Source: Candidatus Gastranaerophilales bacterium (GTDB lineage: Bacteria > Cyanobacteriota > Vampirovibrionia > Gastranaerophilales > CAJFVJ01). From it: 64,000 nt of DNA. The DNA is taken from positions 1 through 64,000 of the forward strand of contig CALUSR010000006.1 of the NCBI GenBank assembly GCA_944323485.1, in the 5' to 3' direction. Shown piece after piece: positions 7,681 through 15,102 of the stretch. The first letter of the stretch is position 1. Every line of letters begins with the position of its first letter. The notes under the pieces were generated by a model. It worked only from the letters and a program-made list of their open reading frames with translations. It was not told where the DNA came from and did not search any database. A program made the position numbers and the translations under genes.

Positions 7681-7755
7681 TGGAGCGGGAGACGAGGCTC
7701 GAACTCGCGACATCTTCCTTGGCAAGGAAGCATTCTACCACTGAATTACTCCCGC
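7681..7755 (-). tRNA. tRNA-Gly (anticodon GCC)
   Basis: On the minus strand the 75-nt gene begins GCGGGAGTAATTCAGTGGTA and ends in an encoded CCA. The acceptor stem GCGGGAG pairs with CTCCCGC, the anticodon stem CTTCC/GGAAG encloses TTGCCAA (anticodon GCC), and the T loop GTTCGAG is intact. It is a solitary tRNA flanked by its own terminator. Confidence 0.98.
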
Positions 7756-7821
7756 ATCGTTCGGTACATATATTATAAACATAATCGATTTTTAGTTGCA
7801 AGCATTTTTTCCAAAAATTTT

Positions 7822-8649
7822 TTATCCGTTGATGATTACTATGTTCTTCGGATTTAAAACAATATACGCCAGAGAAGGAATATCTTCTTCAAAAGCCTGA
7901 ACACGTTGTTCAAAAGCATCTATATTCAACTCTTTCCCGAATCTGTATTCAACAATCCCTTTAATACTCTCAAGTGTTTTCAACAACTCTCTGTTCTGTG
8001 TATGCTTTTTGAATTCATTGAACAACCTCTCCTCAAAACCATCAAAGCCCCTGAGCCTCACAATATTATTTGCCCTAACTTTCAGCGCAAGAGGATTTAC
8101 ACCATACATTGACGCAGTTTCTCTCGAGTCAGAAACATAAATCCCTGGATAACTCAAACCGACACGGCTGAGTTTATAACCGTGCTCTTTTGCAGCTTCA
8201 GGCGAGTGCGACCCTCGATATAAAGTTTCTCCTGCAAGAAAAGAACCCTGCACATAATCTTCTGCTCTCTGCCTGCTCATATAAGGCAGCCAGCTTTCAT
8301 AAGAAAAATCCGACCGAGAAAAATTATATTTCTTTTTCATTGCATAAAAAGATGAACCGAAAACTTTTTCAAGTTCTTCTTTATTTCTTTCAAGAACTTC
8401 CTCTGTCTTTTTCAATTCTTCTGAAGCAAACCAGGGATTTGTCATCTTGTCATGCAATGAATCCATAACCGAATGATAAATCAAACTTCCCTTTATTGGC
8501 TGTGAAACATAACTTTTTACCCCTGCAACAGAAGGTTGACGGAGTGTTTGTTTTTTCTCTGCCTCTTTTGACAAGTTTTTTCCTCTTTTATCACCTGAAA
8601 AAGAGGGGGAATATGATTTATAAGAATAATTTGAAAAAGATATCTTCAT
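7822..8649 (-). CDS. hypothetical protein with possible ADP-ribosyltransferase-like C-terminal domain
   Basis: This 275-residue protein has no signal peptide. Its N-terminus (1-20) ends in the Phe-x-Gly motif PSFSGDKRG. The C-terminal half carries ETLYRGSHS (Arg145), then YPGIYVSDSRETASMYG (about 167-183), LALKVRANNIVRL, and near the end SLAYIVLNPKNIVII. This order of Arg, a Ser-containing strand and a closing beta pair is reminiscent of ADP-ribosyltransferase-fold toxins and effectors. A catalytic glutamate of the expected kind is not clearly placed, so the assignment is weak inference. ATG 8649 is preferred over a TTG 27 bases upstream; neither has a good ribosome binding site. The stretch just upstream is very AT-rich. 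Confidence 0.6.
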   Translation of the reverse strand: MKISFSNYSYKSYSPSFSGDKRGKNLSKEAEKKQTLRQPSVAGVKSYVSQPIKGSLIYHSVMDSLHDKMTNPWFASEELKKTEEVLERNKEELEKVFGSSFYAMKKKYNFSRSDFSYESWLPYMSRQRAEDYVQGSFLAGETLYRGSHSPEAAKEHGYKLSRVGLSYPGIYVSDSRETASMYGVNPLALKVRANNIVRLRGFDGFEERLFNEFKKHTQNRELLKTLESIKGIVEYRFGKELNIDAFEQRVQAFEEDIPSLAYIVLNPKNIVIING

Positions 8650-8915
8650 ACAACTACAAAATCTGTGAATATACAAAAATGCTACAAAATAAACAATACC
8701 GTCATAAAATTTAATATCATATCAACGTTACCACCATTTTTTAGTTTCAAACATAATTATTAAGAAATATTTCAATAGTATATATTTATTGAATATTTTT
8801 TTAGCACTTTTTTATGACTCACTGTTTTTATATATACATAGAGAGGAAAACAAGCAAGAGAGAGCTAAAATCCACATACAGTCTATATTAGAGAGATAAT
8901 AAATTAAATAGAGAG

Positions 8916-9043
8916 AGTCTGTAATCTACCGCTAAAGATATTCAATTTTTTCTTCATACACATACATACCACATACCTTTCACTACCGCTTTAGAGGAGT
9001 TATAAAAGACTTCACACCGACCATAAAAAGGTCGGTTTTTTTT
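8916..9043 (+). ncRNA. candidate small RNA ending in an intrinsic terminator
   Basis: No ORF fits here. AGTCT (8916-8920) pairs with AGACT (9007-9011), and CTAAAG (8932-8937) pairs with CTTTAG (8989-8994), giving a stepped stem that encloses a pyrimidine-rich loop of about 50 bases. It is followed by ACCGACC/GGTCGGT (9016-9022, 9030-9036) and eight T residues, an excellent terminator with no gene upstream on this strand. The 5' end is unknown and may lie near the AGAG-rich stretch from about 8835. I do not recognise 6S, tmRNA or RNase P features. Confidence 0.45.
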
Positions 9044-9049
9044 ATCTTT

Positions 9050-9185
9050 CTTCTGCTGCCGGCATGAGCTATACAGGTCATGGTGTGCGAAGAGTATACC
9101 AGTAGGGAGCTGCACTCAAAATATCAGAGTACGCCACTCCAAACGCAGCTAAGAGTCTGCCGTCTTCATTGAAAACTTTTCTTAA
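9050..9185. other. GC-richer block in an AT-rich spacer, unassigned
   Basis: Composition is clearly more GC-rich than the flanks. It holds overlapping inverted repeats, such as AGCTGC/GCAGCT and GGAG/CTCC with ACTC/GAGT inside, so a folded RNA is possible. It also translates plausibly for about 36 codons on the minus strand (containing NEDGRLLAAFGVAYSDILSA) with no start codon, so a gene remnant is equally possible. The rest of the 8650-9299 spacer, apart from the candidate RNA, shows only AT-rich sequence and the start region of the next gene. Confidence 0.3.
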
Positions 9186-9299
9186 TCTGATTTAACCTTT
9201 TAAACATATTGTAAATTTTTATTAAACACAAAAATCAAAAAATAACACTTTCCCTTATTCATACAACTTATCTCGATATCACAAGAAAGGAACAATGGT

Positions 9300-10072
9300 A
9301 TGAACATCTCAAAAGTAAACTTCAGCGGGATAAATTCCTCTCAAAACAATAAAAAAACAAACGGCTCATCTCAAGTATCAACTCCTGTTGAACCTAAAAT
9401 ACAGCTTGCAAAACCATCTTTAGAAAACCTTCAGAGTTTGGCAAATATATCTTTCGGTTCTCAATCAATGCTCGAAAAACTTCCGCTTACACCAGGAGCA
9501 GGCGGTATGACAATCACTCATGCACTTGCTGAAAACAACGATAGAATAAACTCTTTCTTTATCTTATCGAGCTGAGAGATCATGAAGAAGTGGAAGCAAG
9601 CATAAAAATACAAGATGACTTCAAAGAAACGCCCGTTCATATTGCAGCCCGTTTTGCAGACAAAAGCAAAGGACTCGAACTGCTTGCAGAAAACTTCCCT
9701 GAAGCGGTAGAAGAAACTCTGACCATGCAAAATGAACGAGGGTTTACTCCGATTCAAATTCTTATTCTCAACAAAAATACCGATGCAATCGATATGATAA
9801 TCGAAAAATTCCCTGATACAGTAGAAAAGACTCTGACTATACAGGATGAACTTGGGAATACAACTGTTTCTTCAGCCATATATTTTCTCCCGGAGTCAGG
9901 CTTGTTTGAATACTTTTGCGAACAATACCCCGAAGCAACAAAAAAAGCCTTAACATTACAAAACAAGTACGGCGAAACACCTGTTCATACGGCTCGTTAT
10001 CGTGCTGAAAATTGGAATGAAACAACTCCTCTCAACACAATAAAAAACAAATTCCCTGAGCTGTTGAAATAA
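9300..10072 (+). pseudogene. ankyrin-repeat protein gene split by a frameshift
   Basis: ATG 9300 is preceded by AAAGGAA and opens a frame starting MNISKVNFSGINSS, with the lineage-type Phe-x-Gly leader. This frame stops at 9575. A second frame overlaps it, readable from about 9545 through LYLIELRDHEEVEAS to the stop at 10072. It carries four ankyrin-like units marked by FKETPVHIAA, ERGFTPIQIL, ELGNTTVSSA and KYGETPVHTA, each about 34-40 residues apart. One missing base near 9543-9547 (AGAATAAA) would join the two into a product of about 257 residues. This could be a real mutation, an assembly error or programmed frameshifting; no classical slippery site is seen. Ankyrin proteins usually mediate protein contacts. 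Confidence 0.75.
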
Positions 10073-10080
10073 CATAACAA

Positions 10081-10112
10081 AAAAACAGGCAGCAAATTGC
10101 TGCCTGTTTTTT
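10081..10112. terminator. bidirectional terminator
   Basis: ACAGGCAGC / GCTGCCTGT (10085-10093, 10099-10107), with A runs on the left and T runs on the right, separates two convergent genes and can serve both. Confidence 0.85.
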
Positions 10113-10126
10113 GCTCTCAACACTTC

Positions 10127-10687
10127 CTATGAAAATATCTTCACAATATTCACAATAAAAGATATAAACAAATTCAGAGAAACAACCCCTGCAATAAAAG
10201 GCAGAATCAAAAACAAAAATGCTCTCAAAGCTTTCAGTTCGTAGACTTTTTTGAGACTGAAAAACATCAACACGCCTGTCCATATCCACAGCGCAAGCTC
10301 ACCGTATATGCCGATGAACGACCCGCAGACACCTGCATTTTTCAGGAGTTCAAGCGGAGCCATAAATATCCACGGAAGCAAACAAAAAGACAAAAGACAT
10401 AAAACAGACTTGTATTTGCTCTTTTGCACAAAAATATTTGCAACAAGTTCATAAAACGCAGCCAAAAGCATCCACCAGACTACAGATGAGAAGCATATCC
10501 ATATAGAGAAAAACAAAAACAGAAATATATTCTTCCCCACCCCGAAAAACAAAATGCTCAAAAAAAACGAAATAAAAATCATTAAAAGAACACTCTGAAA
10601 AACTTCAGGCTTTTCACTGAGTTTCTCAATGGTTTTTTTCGGTTCAAAAAGCATACCGTATACGTTATTCAAAAAATCAGAGAACAT
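10127..10687 (-). CDS. Yip1-like membrane protein
   Basis: This 186-residue protein has a short cytoplasmic start (DFLNNVYGMLFEPKKTIEKLS) and about five hydrophobic spans. The MLFEPKKTIEKL element is typical of bacterial Yip1-domain (PF04893) proteins, in which about five spans follow a FxPxxxF-like amphipathic helix. Function is unknown; such proteins often accompany membrane or secretion genes. The gap to the upstream sppA is three bases, so the two are very likely cotranscribed. Confidence 0.7.
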   Translation of the reverse strand: MFSDFLNNVYGMLFEPKKTIEKLSEKPEVFQSVLLMIFISFFLSILFFGVGKNIFLFLFFSIWICFSSVVWWMLLAAFYELVANIFVQKSKYKSVLCLLSFCLLPWIFMAPLELLKNAGVCGSFIGIYGELALWIWTGVLMFFSLKKVYELKALRAFLFLILPFIAGVVSLNLFISFIVNIVKIFS

Positions 10688-10690
10688 ATC

Positions 10691-11713
10691 TTACTCCCAC
10701 ATATACAAAATCTGGTTACGATGGCTTACACCAAAGGGCAGATATTGCTCATAAGAAACTTCCGTCTTTTTATCCATAAAAGCCTCTGACATGGAAGAGA
10801 ATATGGATGAGAAATTCGATGGTTTGCTGTAGTTTATAAGAGGATATTCTTTCCCGAGAATTTGTTTGAAAGCGCCATGGGCATCTTCAAGTCCTCCGAG
10901 AGCATCAACAAAACCTAAATCTCTTGCTTCTTCTCCCGTAAAAATACGTCCGTCGGCATATTTTCTCAAATCTCTTGAGGATAAATATCTCTTGGGAGCT
11001 TTATATTTATCCTGTCTATAAATACGTCCCTTTGTAATATCAGACAAAAATTGTTCATAAGAGATGTTTATTGTCCTCTGCAAAAGTTCTCTTTCCTCTT
11101 TTGTCATAGGACGGTACATAGAGCCGATATCCTTATATTTACCGCTTTTTATCGGAGAAGCTTTTATCCCGAGTTTTTTTGTAAACAATTCATTTGCGTC
11201 ATACGAACTGAAAATTACACCGATGCTGCCTGTTATTGTCCCGGGGTAAGCATAAATCCTGTCTGCTGCACTTGAGATATAATAACCTCCGCTTGCTGCG
11301 ACATCTCCCATCGAAACAACAACCGGTTTCTTTTTCCTCATTTTCATAATAAGCGAATAAATTTCCTGCGACATACCGACAGTACCTCCGGGAGAATTTA
11401 TTCTCAAAAGGACACCCTTTACGGAATCATCGCTGTAAGCTTTTTTCAGAAGCCTTCTTACACTCTCGGCAGAATAAGCCTTACTGCCGAAATACCCGCT
11501 TTGTTCATAATCAGAATCAATTGCTCCGCTCAGAGTTATCATTGCTATCTTATTTGAAGAATAAGAGAATACTGCCGATTTTGACTTGGGAGGACGGGCA
11601 TTTGAGTTTGCTTCATCCTTTTTTATACTCATTGTTATATTTGTTAAAATACCTACCAACAAGCATAATACGCATATAATTATTATGGTTAATGCTGATT
11701 TTTGATTGCTCAT
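10691..11713 (-). CDS. sppA: signal peptide peptidase SppA, S49 family
   Basis: This 340-residue inner-membrane serine protease degrades leftover signal peptides. There is one N-terminal transmembrane helix (about 8-29). The S49 domain contains LRINSPGGTVGMSQEIY, the nucleophile Ser141 in GDVAASGGYYISSAADRI, and Lys194 in SGKYKDIGS, a spacing of 53 that matches the Ser-Lys dyad of the short Bacillus-type SppA. It is the single-domain form, unlike the long E. coli enzyme. It lies in a minus-strand run with the phosphohexomutase gene upstream and the Yip1-like gene downstream. Confidence 0.92.
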   Translation of the reverse strand: MSNQKSALTIIIICVLCLLVGILTNITMSIKKDEANSNARPPKSKSAVFSYSSNKIAMITLSGAIDSDYEQSGYFGSKAYSAESVRRLLKKAYSDDSVKGVLLRINSPGGTVGMSQEIYSLIMKMRKKKPVVVSMGDVAASGGYYISSAADRIYAYPGTITGSIGVIFSSYDANELFTKKLGIKASPIKSGKYKDIGSMYRPMTKEERELLQRTINISYEQFLSDITKGRIYRQDKYKAPKRYLSSRDLRKYADGRIFTGEEARDLGFVDALGGLEDAHGAFKQILGKEYPLINYSKPSNFSSIFSSMSEAFMDKKTEVSYEQYLPFGVSHRNQILYMWE

Positions 11714-11725
11714 CTCACTCTACCC

Positions 11726-13222
11726 TTAATTTTTTACATTTTCTACCTGAAGTTTTTCAAGCATTCCATCAACTAACTCTAACATCTTATCTTTGTATTT
11801 TTTTGAATTCTCCTCTGTCTTCGCTTCAAATCTCATCGTAAATACGGGTTCCGTATTGCTTGCCCTGATAAGAGCAAACCCATCAGGGAATACAAGACGC
11901 AGACCGTCGATAGTAATTATATCCTTAATCGGATTGCAAAAAACATTCTTATCTTTTTCAAACAATTCAGCTAACTCAGTCAGAATAATCATCTTGAACT
12001 CATTAGGACATTTATATCTCACTTCTTTTGATGCACTTGCCCATGGAAGAGAATCTATAAATTCTGAAATTTTGAATTCAGGGTTGTCTTTCTTATGTTT
12101 TGCAACAATCTCTATAAAGCGACATCCTGCATATACTGCATCATCAAACCCGTAATATCTGTCTTTGAAGAAAATATGCCCGCTCATCTCTCCTGCCAGC
12201 ACGGCATTTTCTTCTTTCATCTTCGACTTGATGAACCCGTGACCTGTTTTCCACATAATCGCACGTCCGCCGCTTGCATTAATCGTGTCATACATAATCT
12301 GAGAACATTTCACTTCAGACACAAATGTTGCGACCTCGCCTCTCAGTTTGAAAGGTTCTATTACATCAAGAGCAAATATCAACAAAAGTTTATCTCCGGG
12401 GATGGCCCTTCCCTTATCATCAACAACTCCGATACGATCGGAATCTCCGTCAAAAGCTATCCCGAAATCTGCGTTTGTTTCAACAACTTTTGCTTTGATA
12501 TCATCAAGTGTGCTCTCATCTGACGGATTCGGATGGTGATGGGGGAAATCTCCGTCAGGTTCAGAATACATCTCAACAACATCGCATCCGAGTTCTCGAT
12601 AAAGTTCAGGTCCGACAAGACCTCCTGTTGCATTTGCACTGTCTACAACGACTTTCAAGCCCGTACCGATTTTGGCAAAAGATTTTGTCATATTTTCTAT
12701 ATATTGAGGAATAATATCCGCTTTTCTAGTAAGCCCATAGCAAAAAGCATTTTTATCAGGCTGGTTTGCTATCTCAAGAGTAAGTTTCTTTATCTCCTGT
12801 ATCTGAGCTTCATTCATGGATGCTTTATTAAAGGTCATCTTCAACCCGTTATATTCAGGAGGATTGTGACTTGCAGTAACAATCAGAGTTCCTGTTATAT
12901 CAACTTTTTTGGGCAAATTGAAATCAAGTGATGCAAACTCTGAATAATACCCTATCGGTGTAGGTGCAAGCCCTAAATCAACAACATTCGCTCCTGCTGT
13001 TGTAAGTCCTTTTATTAAAGCTTTTGCAAGATCCTCTGATGAGTGCCTTGCATCCCTGACAACGGTAACCCATATATCTTTTGCATTCTTTCCCGTTTGC
13101 TCGCAGGCATATTTTACATATGCCTTTGCAGTGAAATAAAACAATGTCGGAGTAACAGTATCCCCGAAAATACCTCTTATATCATTCTTTCCGAAAGCTT
13201 CTTCTTTTATTTTATCATTCAT
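11726..13222 (-). CDS. phosphomannomutase/phosphoglucomutase
   Basis: This 498-residue alpha-D-phosphohexomutase interconverts hexose 1- and 6-phosphates, supplying nucleotide sugars for glycans. The four family motifs are present: the catalytic phosphoserine loop TASHNPPEYNGLK, the metal loop DGDSDRIGVVD, the sugar-binding GEMSGHIFF, and the phosphate-binding SNTEPVFTMRFE. The GEMSGH motif favours a bifunctional mannose/glucose enzyme of the AlgC/ManB type over phosphoglucosamine mutase. It heads the minus-strand run with sppA, with 12 bases between them. Confidence 0.92.
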   Translation of the reverse strand: MNDKIKEEAFGKNDIRGIFGDTVTPTLFYFTAKAYVKYACEQTGKNAKDIWVTVVRDARHSSEDLAKALIKGLTTAGANVVDLGLAPTPIGYYSEFASLDFNLPKKVDITGTLIVTASHNPPEYNGLKMTFNKASMNEAQIQEIKKLTLEIANQPDKNAFCYGLTRKADIIPQYIENMTKSFAKIGTGLKVVVDSANATGGLVGPELYRELGCDVVEMYSEPDGDFPHHHPNPSDESTLDDIKAKVVETNADFGIAFDGDSDRIGVVDDKGRAIPGDKLLLIFALDVIEPFKLRGEVATFVSEVKCSQIMYDTINASGGRAIMWKTGHGFIKSKMKEENAVLAGEMSGHIFFKDRYYGFDDAVYAGCRFIEIVAKHKKDNPEFKISEFIDSLPWASASKEVRYKCPNEFKMIILTELAELFEKDKNVFCNPIKDIITIDGLRLVFPDGFALIRASNTEPVFTMRFEAKTEENSKKYKDKMLELVDGMLEKLQVENVKN

Positions 13223-13296
13223 TTTGAAAAATTCCTTTATTATTACCGAAAAATAATATATAAATAAAATAGCATAAAGACGGGTATAAGTATAAA

Positions 13297-14178
13297 TTGT
13301 TTAAGTTTGTTGATAAATTATTTTCAAGAGAAAAAACAGCAGGAATCATTTTTGTGGCTCCTGCATTTCTCGGAACATTGATTTTCATAATACTACCATC
13401 TTTATGCTCTTTTCTGCTGAGTTTCACAAAATGGAATTTACTTTCTCCGCCTGTTTTATGCGGACTAAAAAACTATATAAGCATTCTTAGCAACCCTTTG
13501 TTCTACAAGGTGTTGTTTAATACCATTTTTTATTCTCTCTCAATAAGCATCTTCGGAGTCATAATCCCGCTTCTTCTCGCCGTTATTATCGATAAAAAAA
13601 TCAAAGGTGCCGATGTTTTCAAAACAATGTATTTTCTTCCTTATATAACACCTATGGTAATTATTGCTATTGTATGGGAGTGGATTCTCGACCCGCAAAG
13701 AGGAATAGTTAACCAGTTGATTTTCCGCTCGCAAATAGATTGGTTGTATAATTCAAACCTCGCTATGTATTCGCTGATTCTTGTCAGTATATGGAAAAAC
13801 ATCGGATATAATATGATTTTGATTTTGACAGGTTTGCAGGGTATTCCATCAAGTTTATACGAAGCATCAAAACTTGATGGTGCAGGAGAAATAAAAACTT
13901 TCTTCAAAATAACACTTCCTCTTGTATCGCCTATGTTGTTTTTTGTAATGTTAATCACAATGATTTCATCCTTCCAGATTTTTGATTTGATTTATCTCAT
14001 GACAAACGGCGGACCTGAGAATTCGACAAACGTTCTTGTATTCTGGATATACAAAAATGCATTCGAATACTTCAAAGCCGGCGAAGCGTCAGCTATCGCA
14101 TATATCTTATTTTTGATAATTCTAATATTGAGTTTTGTGCAGTGGAAGCTCAGAAAGAAATGGGTATACAATGAATAA
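13297..14178 (+). CDS. ABC sugar transporter permease, MalF/UgpA type
   Basis: This 293-residue inner-membrane protein has about six spans and the ABC-permease EAA loop (YEASKLDGAGEIKTFFKITLP), which contacts the ATPase. The N-terminal GIIFVAPAFLGTLIFIILPS is typical of sugar-porter (CUT1) permeases. The frame opens with TTG at 13297 and no upstream ATG exists. The ribosome binding site is weak, so the start is uncertain. It overlaps the next gene by eight bases, so the two permeases are translationally coupled. No substrate-binding protein or ATPase gene accompanies them. Confidence 0.9.
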   Translation: MFKFVDKLFSREKTAGIIFVAPAFLGTLIFIILPSLCSFLLSFTKWNLLSPPVLCGLKNYISILSNPLFYKVLFNTIFYSLSISIFGVIIPLLLAVIIDKKIKGADVFKTMYFLPYITPMVIIAIVWEWILDPQRGIVNQLIFRSQIDWLYNSNLAMYSLILVSIWKNIGYNMILILTGLQGIPSSLYEASKLDGAGEIKTFFKITLPLVSPMLFFVMLITMISSFQIFDLIYLMTNGGPENSTNVLVFWIYKNAFEYFKAGEASAIAYILFLIILILSFVQWKLRKKWVYNE

Positions 14179-14998
14179 AAAAATTTTTGTTCTATTTGGT
14201 TATACAGCATTGATACTGGGAGCTTTCAGCATGGTTTTCCCGTTTCTGTGGATGGTATTGACCTCTTTTATGGAAATAAACCAGATTTTTTCCGATAAAA
14301 TAAGCTTGATACCTCAGCCGTTTATAATAGATAACTACATACATGTGTTCACCAAAATTCCGCTAACCGGATATTTTATCAACAGCCTGTTTGTTGCAAC
14401 ACTCACAACTGCCGGACAAATAGTCATATCGGCGATGGCGGCATACGGATTTTCAAGAATGAAGTTCCCTTTCAGGGACTCTCTGTTTTTCATAATCCTC
14501 GCTACAATGATGATACCTCCTCAGGTAAATATTATTCCGCTGTTTTTCATGATGAGCAAGCTGCACTGGATAGACACCTATCAGGCGCTTATCATCCCGG
14601 GGTTATTCGGAGGATTCGGTGTTTTCCTGCTCAGACAGTGGTTCAAGAGTATGCCATATGAACTTGAAGAATCAGCAAAAATTGACGGCTGCGGATATGT
14701 GAGAACTTTCTTTCAAATAATACTCCCTCTCGCCATGCCTGCCGTTGCAACGCTCGGGATATTTACATTTATTAATACCTGGAATAGTTTTATGTGGCCG
14801 CTTATAGTAACAAGTTCTGATGCAATGAGAACACTCCCTGTAGGAATAGCTGCGTTTAAAGGAAATTTTGTAGAAGAAACTCAGTGGGGGCAGCTTATGG
14901 CTTGTGCCGTAATTTCGGTAATCCCTGTTATAGCAGTATTTTTAGCGGGACAAAAATTTTTAATAAAAAGTATGATTATAGATGGTATGAAAGATTAA
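14171..14998 (+). CDS. ABC sugar transporter permease, MalG/UgpE type
   Basis: This 275-residue partner permease has about six spans. Landmarks are FLWMVLTSF near the N-terminus, NSLFVATLTTAGQIVISAMAAYGFSRM, and the EAA loop ELEESAKIDGCGYVRTFFQI. It pairs with the preceding MalF-type subunit to form the pore of a CUT1 sugar importer. The ATG lies inside the last codons of the upstream gene. Substrate is unknown. The ATP-binding subunit is probably a shared MsmK/UgpC-type protein encoded elsewhere. Confidence 0.9.
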   Translation: MNKKIFVLFGYTALILGAFSMVFPFLWMVLTSFMEINQIFSDKISLIPQPFIIDNYIHVFTKIPLTGYFINSLFVATLTTAGQIVISAMAAYGFSRMKFPFRDSLFFIILATMMIPPQVNIIPLFFMMSKLHWIDTYQALIIPGLFGGFGVFLLRQWFKSMPYELEESAKIDGCGYVRTFFQIILPLAMPAVATLGIFTFINTWNSFMWPLIVTSSDAMRTLPVGIAAFKGNFVEETQWGQLMACAVISVIPVIAVFLAGQKFLIKSMIIDGMKD

Positions 14999-15102
14999 AA
15001 AAAAATATACCCGGGTGTCTAATATGCTTTTGTCTTAGCCGCAGTTATTATTATATTCAAACGAACAGCAAAGAAAAAGATTAAAAGAGGGGTTGAGTTT
15101 GT

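Noticed and set aside
8820-9043. 6S RNA, tmRNA or RNase P RNA
   Set aside because: No open-bubble hairpin of the right size, no tRNA-like end with CCA and no P4 consensus were seen.
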